Positions 30,362 to 42,487 of a DNA stretch of 64,000 bases are shown here, piece by piece. The translations under genes were made by a program, and so were the position numbers. The stretch comes from Acanthamoeba sp. SK_2022b (Eukaryota > Discosea > Longamoebia > Acanthamoebidae), in NCBI GenBank assembly GCA_027943245.1, contig JANDJZ010000033.1:1-64000 (forward strand). Reading direction: 5' to 3'. The first letter of the stretch is position 1. Every line of letters begins with the position of its first letter. Under the pieces are notes generated by a model. The model saw nothing but the letters and a program-made list of their open reading frames with translations. It did not search any database and was not told the DNA's origin.

Positions 30362-31165
30362 TTCGCTTTTTTCCTGTCAGATTACGCTTCTCCCCTCCTT
30401 AGTAGCATAAAAAAACAAAAAAAAACGTTCATTTATTAATTGCCCTCTGTCGACAAGGCAGCGTCTTCTCAGCAAGATCCTTCTTGGACCACATCTGCTC
30501 ACGCGCAGCTACACTCCAGCCTATGCTGTGCACCCGTTCTCCTTACTTTGTGTACGTTCCGCCCTACTCCAGTACAGGCCATTCCGAGAATGTCTCGTTG
30601 CATGTAGAGTCTCGTTTCCTGTGCCCCCCCTCAGAGTTCTCGGTTTCGGATGAAAACGTTGCCCTCGGAGGTGCGGCCGGGAATGGTCGGTTCTGGAAGA
30701 TTGTTGGGTGAGCTTCAATTTCCATTTGCGATCTGATGCTCAGATTAAATTATTTCAAAATGTACAATGGAGAAAGGAAGGAGCGTATGCCACTAATCCA
30801 TGACAAGAGGGCGTGATTGTAGTGGAAAGCAACGTTGAAATGAGAATTCGGGTGGATGCTGTACCCTTCATCAATCGACCACGTCGCGTCTGTTGAGGGA
30901 TAGAACGATGCGCCTCAAAGTCGGACGGTAGCTGTCCCATCGTTGAGCAGGCGCAACCCATCTTGTTCTGATCTGTTATGCGGAGCCGATCGAAGAGTGT
31001 AGCGCTACTTCTTAGGGTGGCGCCTTCTCGCGATCTTTTCCGTCGTTTTTCCTCCCACTTACCGCAACCGTTTGTGCGCCCAAACTCTGACACTTTGCCG
31101 TGATGTTCAGTTGTAACAAAACAACCATCTGCGCTGTGCGCCTTTTGCGAGTTGGCGGCCTTGTT
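30362..31165. other. Gap between TBC and rhomboid genes
   Basis: About 800 bases holding only short ORFs (for example 30755-31093 minus) with no recognisable domain. No RNA gene or repeat seen. The TBC promoter and the rhomboid 3' UTR should lie here. Confidence 0.5.
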
Positions 31166-32365
31166 TTATCGCCTGTGAGTAGCCCGGCGAGGGAGGCATA
31201 AGGCGTAGAGGAGGCCGCAAAGGGCGCCGCCTAGATGGCCTGCGTGTGATATCTCCGAATGGGGCAGGATAGCCGCAAAGAGCAAGTCCTGCACCAGCTG
31301 TGCTCCCACCAGAACTGGTGCCCTCATGGAGATCATGCCGTACTGGGGCACACACGCACCAAGTCAGGTGGAATTATGATTATGCTGTGGCAGTAGGTGC
31401 TTACCCATCTACAGACTACCCAGGGGAAGAGAGCTGCGAAGACAATCTCCAGACAGATCATAGACCCAGACATGCCTAACATGCTCTGTTCTGCACCAAT
31501 TCTGGGGGGGGGGCTGAATGGATGAGTATCAACAGGTGAGCAAAGGTGGGTAGCAGTTATTACCTCTTTAGCTCAGGGTCTTTGTTCAGGATGTGCGGTC
31601 TGATCTGGGTGACATAGACCAGGTGGCCAACACTTGACATCATTCCTGAGTGTCATGGTGTCAACAATCCTCAAATTCATGATGTAAGCGACCTGTGTAC
31701 CAGCAGTCAGGTAAAGGGCCAATGTGTGAGTAGGGCCCAGTGCAAACAGGAGCACAGGACCAAAAGATGACAGTGCTGAACTGCCACATAAGTGGTGAGC
31801 GCTTGGACAAATTGCCATGAGATAGGTGTGACAAACCAGTTGCCTGCAAGATGCAAAATGTCCTTGTGACTAAAGGCACTGGTCATCAGAGTCCAATAAC
31901 GCCCCTAACACTCAGGTGAGTCTTCAATCTGTTCTGTAGTTGCAGACTGGGCAGCGGTACCTCTCGGAGGTTACGCATGTCACACAGGAAGTGATTGCGC
32001 ATGAACTGTTGAGGCGCTAGTTGCCATGCAACATACACAAGCCCATTCAGTGCCAGCACCGCGTTGACAAGACCCAGTTCAGAGTTGGGCTGGTGGGAAG
32101 TCGCTGAATGTAGAAACACCTCGACACCTGTGGCCACGAGATCTGGGGCTGAAACGGGGAAGACATGATCCATCCGAAACTTCCAAACATTGGATGTGGC
32201 AATAGGGGCAAGTTTAGCTCGAACTAGGAGCTCTTCTAGGGTGGCCGCGGCTATGCCTCTGCGTTGGGCCGTCACGCTGTAGAGGTCGAGGTCACGTGGC
32301 CACTGCTGGCGACGCGAAGGCTTCAGCGGAGAGCTTATGAAGAGGAATGTGCTGTGCCTCCTCAT
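31166..32365 (-). CDS. PARL-like rhomboid intramembrane protease
   Basis: Serine protease cleaving within membranes; PARL members act in the mitochondrial inner membrane. Approximate exons: 32365 to about 31910, about 31850-31573, 31508-31406 and 31353-31166. The nucleophile motif GxSG is GMSGSMICL (31435-31465 region), in an exon preceded by a C-run acceptor. The catalytic His motif is HAGHLGGALCGLLYA, close to the HAAHLGG of PARL. Between them is SFGPVLLFALG and LALYLTAGTQVAYI, the core of the rhomboid fold. The join between exon 1 and exon 2 is not clean: the frame that gives SHGNLSKRSPLM differs from the frame that gives SSFGPVLL, so a frameshift, tiny intron or wrong border is possible. 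Start at 32365 is the first ATG of the open frame. Confidence 0.75.
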
Positions 32366-32524
32366 GAAGCGCTCACTAATTTGTCTAATCGTAAGCGTGT
32401 ACTTGAGTCGAGGGTTACTCCATCGACTGTGGCCATTGTCCTCGTGATGAATGGCGCTGCGCGGAGTAATGAAAATATAATATATATTTCCTCCGTTAAT
32501 TTTGGGTTAAAAAAGAAATAAAAG
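32366..32524. promoter_or_regulatory. Short divergent promoter rhomboid / mitochondrial carrier
   Basis: Only 159 bases separate the two start codons. An AT-rich patch (AATATAATATATATTT near 32474-32490) is the only evident core-promoter candidate. Both products are plausibly mitochondrial, so shared control is possible but not shown. Confidence 0.45.
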
Positions 32525-33815
32525 ATGGGTGGCGGGTGGGTGCAGCAAGAGGCGGAGCGTTTAGTAGCCGAAGTGCTTGCACGTGCAGTGACCACGCCAC
32601 TTGATGTGGCCAGTATTTTGCTGCAGTCTGCCACCACGACGGCTTCAAAGATTCCAGCACCTTGGGCTTCTTCCCTCAAGTTGAAATCAGCCCACTGGAC
32701 TGGTGTCCTCCTCTCCTGCGCTCGCCTCGTGGCGCATTCGGCCGTCAAGGTGTGCCCACTCCTCCTGCCCCGAGGCACTGCACTTTACCTCTTATTGACT
32801 GTGGTCTGTCACGCAGGCCGGGGTGAGATACGAAGCGCAGCAGCAGCTGAAAACGGCCCGCAGGAAGCGGCGGGTGGCGGAGGCCAGCGGTCCCCTTGGG
32901 CGGCACTCCCTGCACACGGAGTCATGGGGCCGGTGGTGGTGGATGCCCGTGCTTTCTTCCGCCATCGCCTCCGCTGGCGCGGTCGCCCTCTCCTATCCAC
33001 TCGCATCCCTACGGTACTCTTATGTGTAGTCGTGCGCACATACATGTCGTGTGTCGTGTGTCTCACTTGCAGCAACATCAGGGTGAGGCTCGTGGCGCAG
33101 CTGCTGCGGGCCGAGGGTCCACTGTATGCGGGCACGTGGGACGCCCTGCGTCAGGTCTACTCCTCCGAGGGCCTCCGCGGTCTCTACCGCGGCTTTGTAC
33201 CGCTCGTCATCGGCGCCAGTACGCCCAGCCAGTCCTCATCCTCTCTGTTATCGACCGCCGTGGCGCTCATGCTGCGCTGCTGTCTGACCTCCTGACGTTG
33301 CTGCTGCGCGCAGTCGTGTTCGATTTGGTGGCGTTTGGCAGTTATCGGCTTCTCCTCCGATTGTGGGCTCCTAGAGGACCGCGACACGCAGAGAAGATGC
33401 ACGAGGGTGATGCCCTGCCAGCGGACAGAGCCGAACAGGGCGACGGCGAGGTCAATGACGAGGGAGGCTGGCTGGCGCATTTCTGTCGAGGCTGCCTCGC
33501 GACTATGCTTGCGCTCGCGATCAGCCACCCCTTCGAATACGTCAGCCGAAGGTTCGTGCTCGCCAACACGTGTTGGCAAATGTCGCTGTGGACCAACGTG
33601 GGGCCTCCCTCACGACGCACTGCAGGATGGTGGCCGACCGCGTGCTCAGGGCAGCGACGCAGGACGACGCTGCAGGTCTCGTGGCGATGGTGCGACGAAT
33701 CGCGGCGGAGGAGGGCCTGCGCGCGTTCTTTGGCGGCCTGTGGCCTCTCCTGCTCCGGGTCGTCCCCTATGCCGCCCTCACCTACGTCTTCCATCGCCTC
33801 CTTTTTCAATGGTGA
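32525..33815 (+). CDS. Divergent mitochondrial carrier family (SLC25) protein
   Basis: Three-repeat carrier of the mitochondrial inner membrane in the known family. Each repeat shows a degenerate PxDxxK/R signature: TPLDVASILLQ in repeat 1, YPLASLRNIRVRL in repeat 2 and HPFEYVSRRMVADR in repeat 3. They are followed by the usual repeat ends, such as SSEGLRGLYRGFVP and AAEEGLRAFFGGLWP. About five exons; the last runs 33570-33815 and ends LLFQW. The weakened signatures (Ala for Asp/Glu in repeat 2, Ser for the basic residue in repeat 1) suggest an atypical or MTCH-like member. Substrate cannot be inferred. Confidence 0.8.
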
Positions 33816-34000
33816 ACTCCCTACTGCTCTCACGAACCCAGTGTGCTGTCCCTAACGCAATACCACGACAAACGATCACTAGGTGGTCTGTTCGTTCTTC
33901 GACCATCAACAAGAGCCGAGACTGAACCCTTCCACCAATACCATGTAACGAATTTTGGGGTCATAAAAAGGGCAATAGTTTTTGTAAACCCCCGCCAAGC

Positions 34001-36913
34001 ATGGCCGCGTCAGTAGAAGCCGTAGTGGCAGGTTCGGTCTTCCAGTTTCCCTTTCTCCCGCATTCTGAGCAGGAGGCTCTCGCTCTCGCTCAAGCCTGTC
34101 CTGGCGGCCTCTTCGTGCTTACCCCCCCCCCTCGCCTTCGCTTTCGCTCTTTTGCGTCGCGGGACAGCTTGCGAGTGGGTATTGACCGGAAGGCTCGCAG
34201 GTCGACACTGAGTTTCCGGCTGACGATACGTCCCTGTTCACTGATCCCGATGGCCCTGCCCAAGGTAAGTTTCTCTGCTGGCGGTAAGAGGGCTGTCTGA
34301 AAACAGGTGCTCCCCTACTACCCAGCGGCGTCGAGAGTGGGCTCGTGGCGGCGGCCCAGTGAGATCACCCCGCAGGCGAGGCTCTTCGTCAACTATTCCC
34401 ACGACAGCGACGTCGTCCAAGGCGCGCTCGGCGACTGCTGGTTCCTCGCAGCCCTCTGCGGTACACTCCTTTCTTGCATTTTTGTCGATTTGCCAAATGC
34501 TTGTGTTGCTCTAAAATTCGATCGCTGGGCTAGTGGTGGCTACGCGGTGGGATTTAATGAAGGAGTTGTTTGTATCATGTCATCCACAGCACGGCTTGTA
34601 CGTCATACCCGCCTCACCCTGCCCCCAGCCTTCTGATACGGTGCTTGTTCTTGGTGCTGGGCTCAGCTACCAGATTCGCTTTTGGAAGGAGGAGCAGTGG
34701 GTGGTACAACCGCTATCACGAATCGAGTCCTACGATGAATTCGCATATGACCAAAAATACTTTCCCTCCGCGCGCGCGCACACACACACACAGGTGGTCA
34801 CCATCGACGATCGGATACCGTGCAACTACCTGGGCCAACCCATCTACGCCAGGTGCCGCGATCGTGCGTGTCCTCCCTTACGTCACAGGTCGCGCCCAGG
34901 TCAGCAGCTGACCCGCATGGCGCGCTCATATAGCGCGGGAGATGTGGGTGCCGCTGGTGGAGAAGGCCTACGCCAAGCTCCATGGCTGCTACGAGGCGCT
35001 ACAGGGCGGCACCGTGCCCTACGCCTTGGCCGACCTTACCGTGGGCGAGTCCGAGAACGTGTACTCCACCTCCCTCGAGTTGGCCGCACATGCATTTCAT
35101 TCTAGCATTGGAATGTTGACTCGTTCGTGCGTTCTGCGCCTCTGCAGCGACTTTGAGTGTCTGGTGCGTGAGGGGCAGATGTGGGACCGCTTGTCTCTGT
35201 TCATGGCCGAGAAATGGCTCGTGGGCGCCTCCGTCGTGATGGAAGGCCGCACCGAGGCGCTCACCCCACATGGCTTGCTCAATGTACATCTTCACAAGCG
35301 TCGTCGTCGACTACGTCGTTAGCGTAGCGTACAGTTCTCACCAGCAGTGAGCGCAGAAACACGCCTATGGTGTGCTCAAGATTGCCGAAGTGGAGGGGGA
35401 GAAGCTCGTGCAGGTGCGCAATCCCTGGGGCAAGACCGAGTGGAGCGGCAAATGGAGCGACAGCGACCCCATCTGGTCTTCGACCGATCTCTGTGTAACG
35501 GCCCTGCTCCCTTCCTCGGTGTGGTGCTCCATTGAATCCTCTACGCTGATGTGCGTTGTTGCCGCTCACGCACGCAGGCCAAGCTCAACTACCAGCCAGG
35601 CGACGATGGCCTGTTTTGGATGAGCCTGCAGGACTTTGTCACGCACTTCAACCGCCTCTACGTGTGTCGGTAGGGCATCCCCCTCGCTAAGCCATCCCGG
35701 GCACCGACTGACCCGAGCTTTTCCCAGGCTCTACCAGGACAACTTCGGGGACAAATGGCACAGGACAGCGGTCGTCGGGGAGTGGAAGGGCCCCACCGCT
35801 GGCGGGTGCGTCCTCCGCATCTACGGTCCTTGACGGTCGCGATGAAGTGGGCTTGCTCTTATCCGAACGCCCGCATGTCCCATGCCCCTAACATAGGTGC
35901 GTCTACTACGACACGTGGCCCAACAACCCGCAGTACACCTTCAGGCCCACGGAAAAGACCCACCTCTTCGCATCGCTCGGTCAGAACGACGGCAAGCTGA
36001 CGAAGCGGCCCACCTCGAGCATCGGCCTCTTCCTCCTCCGCAACGATGGCACGCAGCCTTCGGTTTTGCCTGGACACGCTCTCTCTACCGATGCCATAAC
36101 CGGTGTGTTGTGGTTGTGTTTGTGTGGCAGATGTCAATGTTCGGAAGAGCCAGGCGGTGCCCGAAGAGGTGGCAGCCTCCTGCAGTTTCTCAGATACGCG
36201 AGACGGTACGACGACAGCATGATGGTCAATGAACTCGTCTGACCCCAGGCTATCCCAGTAACCGTGTGCGTCGAGCTGGAGCCCAACCAGAGCTACGTGC
36301 TCGTTCCTAGCACGCTCAAGCCAGGCTGCGAGGGGTAAAGCTCTCACACGAACGCATCCACTTAGCACACACGTAGACACGCATACGTCAGTTGCTGAGC
36401 TCCTGTCCCTCCTCGACTCAGGACGTTCGTGCTGTCGATCTACACGGACAAGCGGTGCCCGGTCAACTTTGTCTCCTCCACCGGGACCGTGCAGGTACCT
36501 GAGGCCCACTGGGTGGAGCGGTCGTTATGGTGGCGTCATCCTCCGCTGATCGGTTGGTGCGGGGGGTTAGGCCATTGAGGAACAGGCTGTCGACTTCACT
36601 ATCCCCGGATCGGGCTTGAGCGGCCTGCGGCAGTCAGACGACAATCTCACCCTGCACTTGAGCTCACATCAGGTCAGCCCGGCCGGCCACAAGATCGTTG
36701 CATCTCGGCTCGAGCGTGGCAACCAACGCAACTGCCCGTCCATCAGGTATTCTATATCTCTTATATCATTTTTCATCGATATATTTCCATAAATTTGTCC
36801 ACTAAATACGGCACAGTAAGGGAAACTGGAGGGAGAGACGCCTCGACGCTCCGACGTTCATCATGCTGGTCACCTCCCTCTTCCGTTCGTGGTGGTATAA
36901 TAACAAGGGATGA
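34001..36913 (+). CDS. Calpain family cysteine protease (first of tandem pair)
   Basis: Starts MAASVEAVVAG with FPADDTSLF upstream of the protease core, as in calpains. The catalytic Cys is in GDCWFLAAL near 34430; the His and Asn are in HAYGVLKI (about 35363) and VRNPWGKTEW. Also typical are [35 protein letters not shown] and [18 protein letters not shown]. Domain III-like segments follow: WPNNPQYTF, VELEPNQSYVLVPST and [11 protein letters not shown]. The last introns lead to a stop at 36911-36913 (TGA) after WWYNNKG. There is no EF-hand domain. Intracellular, calcium-type protease fold; calcium dependence is not provable here. The exon layout closely parallels the next gene, so the two arose by tandem duplication. 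Confidence 0.87.
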
Positions 36914-37164
36914 AGAAGGGCTGCACATTAAACGGACACGCCAGATACCGGGCTTTGAACGGATACAGGAGCTACTTAATGGTGTTGCTTTAGGGACATA
37001 TTTGTAATTCCTTGTCGGTCTATGTTACGTGGTAACGGACTTATTTTAGCTCTTCGTCACACGGTTAGTCTACAAGTCTGACATAAGAGACACTCCACAA
37101 CTCGAGCAGAAGGATATAATCGCGCTAACCCAGCAGCTGATAGCACAGCGCAAGACAAAGGTAG

Positions 37165-40100
37165 ATGAAGGCTTCGGCAGCGTCAGGTTTCAGGTTTCCC
37201 TTCCTTATCTACAGTGAGCAGCAGGCGCTCGCCTTGGCCAAGGCCTGTCCCAACAGCCTCTTTGTACCCACACCCTGCTATGCTGACCATATTATTCTGT
37301 TGTTCTGTTGTATCATTTTTTGATATTTTTGTTTAACAAATATGAAAACTTTATCGTTATACGAGCTATTGAAGTAAGCTTGAAAGCCACGATCTAGAAA
37401 CACTAATATCAGGAAAATATATATAATAATATTATGCCACACTCGCCTTGTAGATTCACGCGTGCTGGTGTCCACCTCACATACAACAGGTGGATGCCGA
37501 GTTTCCAGCCAACGAGGCGTCGCTGTTCATTGACGAGACCTGCCCGATGCACCGTAAGCCACAAAAACCGCCCTGTGCACTACCTCCCAACTCACATAAT
37601 CGCCTCACCCACTTTCTCTCTCTCTCTCTCAAAGCCGTGTCGGATGTGCGCTCGTGGCGCCGACCCAATGAAATCGACCCAAATGCCAAGCTCTTCATCG
37701 GCGGCGCTGATGACAGTGACGTCATGCAGGGCGCACTGGGCGACTGCTGGTTTCTCGCCGCCCTCTGCGGTGCTATTACTTCCCGCCTAGCTTTCTCTGC
37801 CCCACGTCTTGCTCACTCGGCGATTTGGCGCAGTGGTGGCGAGGCGAACCGACCTGCTTCAACAACTCTTCGTTTCGTGCCACCCCGAGCACGGCTTGTG
37901 CGTTGCTCCCCTTACCTCTTTTACCCGCCCACAAACTCACCTCATCACAACCTTACTGCACCTCAGCTATCAGATCCGATTTTGGAAGGAGAGCCAGTGG
38001 GTGGTACAGCGCCGCAGGCATCACCCGTCCCTCAGTGCGTGTGGTACACTGAAGATGCCGTAACGCGCTCGCGTGCAGGTGGTGACCATCGACGATCGGA
38101 TTCCCTGCAACTCGTCGGGCCTGCCGCTCTACGCCAGCGGGCGCGACAGTACTTGCCTCCTCTGACTCCCATATGATTGAGCGGCTGTGGCGGTGGCTCA
38201 TGACACGCACAACTCCGCGAACACAGAGGCCGAGATGTGGGTGCCGCTGGTGGAGAAGGCCTACGCCAAGCTCCATGGATGCTACGAGGCGCTCAAGGGC
38301 GGCAGTGTGCCCTACGCCTTTGTCGATCTCACGGCTGGCGTGTCTGAAGACATGTACGCCGTCGACCCCACGCCCGTCCATCATCAGTTCGCGGACGATC
38401 TCACGATCATTGTGCTACAGCAACTTCGAGAAGCTGGTCAAGGATGGTGAGATGTGGGAACGGCTGTCGCTGTATATGGACGAGCAGTGGCTTGTGGGCG
38501 CGGCCTCGGTCGTGCGCGAGGCTGACACGGAGAAGCTCAGTTCCACAGGACTGCTCAACGTTGGAGCCCCTCCCCCCACTCACCTCACCCTCGCATGACT
38601 GCCCCTGACCATTGCGCAACCTGTGATGCGCGGTCGAGTAGAAGCACGCCTATGGCATCCTTAAGGTGGTCGAGGTGGACGGGGAGAAACTCGTGCAGAT
38701 GCGCAATCCCTGGGGCCAGACCGAGTGGAACGGCCAGTGGAGCGACCAGGATCCCGTGTGGTCTGGTCCCATGGCCGTGCGTCGCCACCCATCTCACCTC
38801 ACCCAACCAATCCACCTCACCCGCCCATCGGTGGTGCACGCAACAGGCCAAGCTAGGGCACACGCCCGGCAACGATGGCCTGTACTGGATGAGCCTGCAG
38901 GACTTCGTCACGCATTTCAATCGCCTTTACGTGTGTCGGTAAGCGTAGGAGACACTTGATCGCCGGATAGATGTCGGTTGACTCACTTTGTCATGGGCTG
39001 CAGGCTGTACCAGGACGAGGTCGGTGAAAAATGGTGCCGCACTGCGGTCAACGGCGAGTGGCGCGGTCCCACAGCGGGAGGGTGAGTAGAAAAGATCGCC
39101 TGACAGTGTTCATGGCTAATAATGGCCCACCCCCCTGATCGTTCAGATGTGTCAACAACAGCACGTGGGTTCGCAATCCGCAGTACAGTCTTTGCCCCTC
39201 TCAGCCCACTCAGCTTTTCGTCTCGCTCGTACAGGTACGGTGAACGAGCCAATACCACCTCGCTTCCCGTATCCTCACTCCCATGTTGCCACGTTACAGC
39301 ACGACAGCCGCCTCACGGGCTGGCCGACAACCAGCATCGGCGTCATGTTGTTGCGCACTGATGGTACAGCCTGCAGACCTCAGCTCGCCCTTCTTCACAT
39401 TTGTTTAGCTATGTTTAACTATTTCATTTTATATTTTCAATGGGTTTGGATGATCAATTCTGCCAGACCCCAACGCCCGCAAGACCAGGGTAGTGGCGGC
39501 CGACGTGGTCGCCACGTGCGACTTTACTGATGATCGCGAAGGTAAACCCCGCGCGCCAACCAACTTGACCGGAGTAGCGACTTACTGCCCAACGGTCGTG
39601 GTTCAGTGTCGCTGTGCGCAAAGCTGGAGGCCAACAAGTCCTACGTGGTCATCCCCAGCACGTTCCGCGCCAAAGAGGAGGCGTATGGGCACCCGCTGTG
39701 CATGAGTGTATTCACTCACTCACTTAACTTGACCGCGCGCGCAGGCCCTTCGTGCTGTCGATCTATACGGACAAGCCGTGTCGCGTGCAGACGCTCTCCG
39801 ACGGCGGATCAGTCGAGGTACAGCCACGGGGCGCCTGCAGGCAGCGCAACCATGCACCACCTGATGTTCACAACTTCATCAAAATGAGCAGGAGCTCGCG
39901 CAGACGGACCTCGATTTTGCCAAGGACTCGAGCCTGAGCGACGACGACCTCGCTGCACTCGGCATATGCGATGTGTCCAAGAACAGGTGAGCCAACCACG
40001 CTCTCCTGTACCCCTCCCCCATTGCATTCTATTGTGGTTCTATTTCCAATCACCGTGCACGCATTGTATGTTCTTTGTTGGCCATTCAACAAGGAAACAC

Positions 40101-42330
40101 AAGGGCAACAAGAACACGGCGTCCAATACAAAGAGCCTGATCGACCAGTTCGCGTCGATCCTGGACCACGCGACGGTTCTGCCCTACCACGTGCTCTCGC
40201 CCGTGCTCCAGCACAGCTCCTTCCGGCCGAACCTCACCCCTCCCCCTCCGTCCTCGTCTGAGTTCATCTACACGCATCCGGCCTACAAGAAGCTGTGCTC
40301 GCTGGACGAGACTGGCCTAGCGCGCGTCGAGGCCAAGCACCCCGTGCTCGGGCCCGTCATCGACAAAATCAGGTTGTCTCGCTCGTCGAACAACAACAAA
40401 AGCGATGTTGAAGCGGCAAGCTTGGCGACGGTGAAGAACGATAAGAAGAAGGAAGAGGAGGTGGACACAGATGACGAGGAGGAGGAAGAGGAGAGCCCCA
40501 AGAAGATGCGGCCGGTGGTGTCAGCGAGGGCGTCGAGAATGTTCTCAACGTCGCCGATGCTGGGCAGCGGGGTGGTCCTCCCCAACGGGGACGTGTACCG
40601 GGGCGATCTCAAGAACGGCGTGAAGCACGGAAAGGGCGTCTACACCTTCAAGAACGGCGACCGGTACGTGAGGGAGCATGCGAATATGAAGATAGAAGAA
40701 GGTAGCCACCACCATTCACAGGTTTCATTTGCCGCCAGGTACGAGGGCGACTATCACATGGGCGAAGCGCACGGGCACGGCAAGTTCTCGTTCGGCAATG
40801 GCACGTCATACGAAGGTAGCCGACGATCACAGCGTCATCCCAGATGCCTTTCCTATACTTACAGACGCTCTGCAGGAGCGATCAACATGGGCTTTTTCGA
40901 GGGCCAGGGCAAGTTCATCTTCGCTGGCGGGGCCACCTACGAGGGAGAATTCAAGGCAACCTCACTGCGCTCTGACCCATCACAACAAACAACATTTGTT
41001 GACGCTGACAATTCCATAGGAGGACAGGTTCAACGGCAAGGGCAAGACTACCTTTGAGAACGGCGACCAACACTTGGGCATGTACAGGTAAAGGGAGGGA
41101 GTCACTGATCTTTTGGTTGCCTTTGCCTCACCGCTAATGTGGCCCGATCGCTAGGGACGACAAATATCACGGCAAGGGAGTCTATCGCGCCGCCAACGGC
41201 GACATCTTCATGGGCCTGTATAAGGTGAGCACCCCCCCCCCAGCGCACTGAGCTGCAGCTCAGAAGATCTTCCTGCTGCAATCTTCGACCACTAACTTGG
41301 CCAACTGTCACACACAGAACGGCGCGATGAAGGAGGGCGAGCTTATTTATGGCAACGGCGATCGTTACAAGGGCTTGTTCAAGGTGCGCCTAGGCTTAAC
41401 ATCGCAAACACCAGTGCAAGCGCTCAAGAGTTTGCTCGTGTGTATGTGTCGGTGTGGCGATACGCCAGCACAACCGCCCGTCGGGTGGGGCAGGAACATT
41501 GACCTACGCCAACGGGTCCGCCTACAGAGGCGAGTTCAAGGTCGCTGCAAAACGTCACCTACCCGATGCCCTTGTGCCGATCTCTCACCCCCCCTCCCCC
41601 CCGGGTCTCAACACGAGCAGAAGGGGCTCATACACGGCTATGGCGAGATGACCTTCCCCAACGGCGACAGCTACCTCGGCTACTGGAGCGCGGGTCTGCG
41701 CCACGGTCAAGGTGCGTGGAGTAAAGGGAGGGAGGGCGCGGTCGAGCGGTGTGGCCTGACGGGTGGTGCACAAAGGGACCTACAAGCGCGCAAACGGCGA
41801 CTACTACATCGGGGAGTACGACAAGGGCGATCGACATGGGACGGGCGAGCTGGTGGAGGAGGGAGACAGGTACGAGGGCGACTTCGCCAACGGCTACCCG
41901 CATGGCCGGGGCAAGTACGCCTACCGCTCCGGGGCTCGCTATGAGGGCGAGCTACGCGAAGGTGAGCCGGATGGCCAGGGCACGTTGTGGAGCTCCGACG
42001 GCTCCGTCTACGTGGGCGACTTTGTGGTGCACTACCCTTTCCTCCTCTCCGTTCGTTTGCTGTCTCGACTCAGTCTCTCCTCTCGACGCACAGGGCGGGC
42101 TGAGGCATGGGCGGGGCAAGCACGAACGCCCCAACGGGGCGACGTACGAGGGCGAGTTCGTGAGAGGCGAGATGGAGGGCCACGGGCGGTACGTCTACCC
42201 AAACGGCGACGCCTATGAGGGCGCCTTCTCTCGCAACAAGTTCAACGGGCGAGGTCGCTACACGTTCGCGACGGGCGGCGACCCCATCGAGGGCCTCTTT
42301 GTCGACGGCAAACCTGTCGACAATAACTAG
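37165..42330 (+). CDS. Calpain family protease fused to a MORN-repeat array (second of tandem pair)
   Basis: Exon 1 (37165-37263) starts MKASAASGF. The protease core repeats the first gene: [10 protein letters not shown] near 37740, [21 protein letters not shown] near 38645, [10 protein letters not shown] and [11 protein letters not shown]. Domain III-like parts follow ([33 protein letters not shown]). The exon ending CDVSKNR near 39987 joins in phase 2 to one starting KHKGNKNT at about 40094. That exon carries a linker with an acidic tract and then MORN repeats ([19 protein letters not shown]) that continue through about ten exons to 42330, ending KPVDNN. MORN arrays often bind membranes or scaffolds, so the array could localise the protease. 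If not fused, a separate MORN gene could start at 39966 or 40505, but both starts are weak. Confidence 0.78.
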
Positions 42331-42487
42331 GCCCGTTGCCGGCGCTTTCGCGTGTCTTGTACAAGACGAGGGAGAGCCCAACGCGTGTGAAGGAAGATGA
42401 AGAGTGCGTGTAGTTTGGTAAATATATGATACAGCTGATACCAAAAGGCGGGCAGAGGGGTAGAGAAGGGCGGACGAGGTGCGTAGT

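Noticed and set aside
30484..30711. Small gene between the TBC and rhomboid genes
   Set aside because: The ORF starts at a non-ATG codon and shows no recognisable features.
39966..40094. Separate MORN gene starting at 39966
   Set aside because: The ATG precedes a strong splice donor and the following residues read through what looks like intron; the phase-consistent calpain join is better, though not proven.
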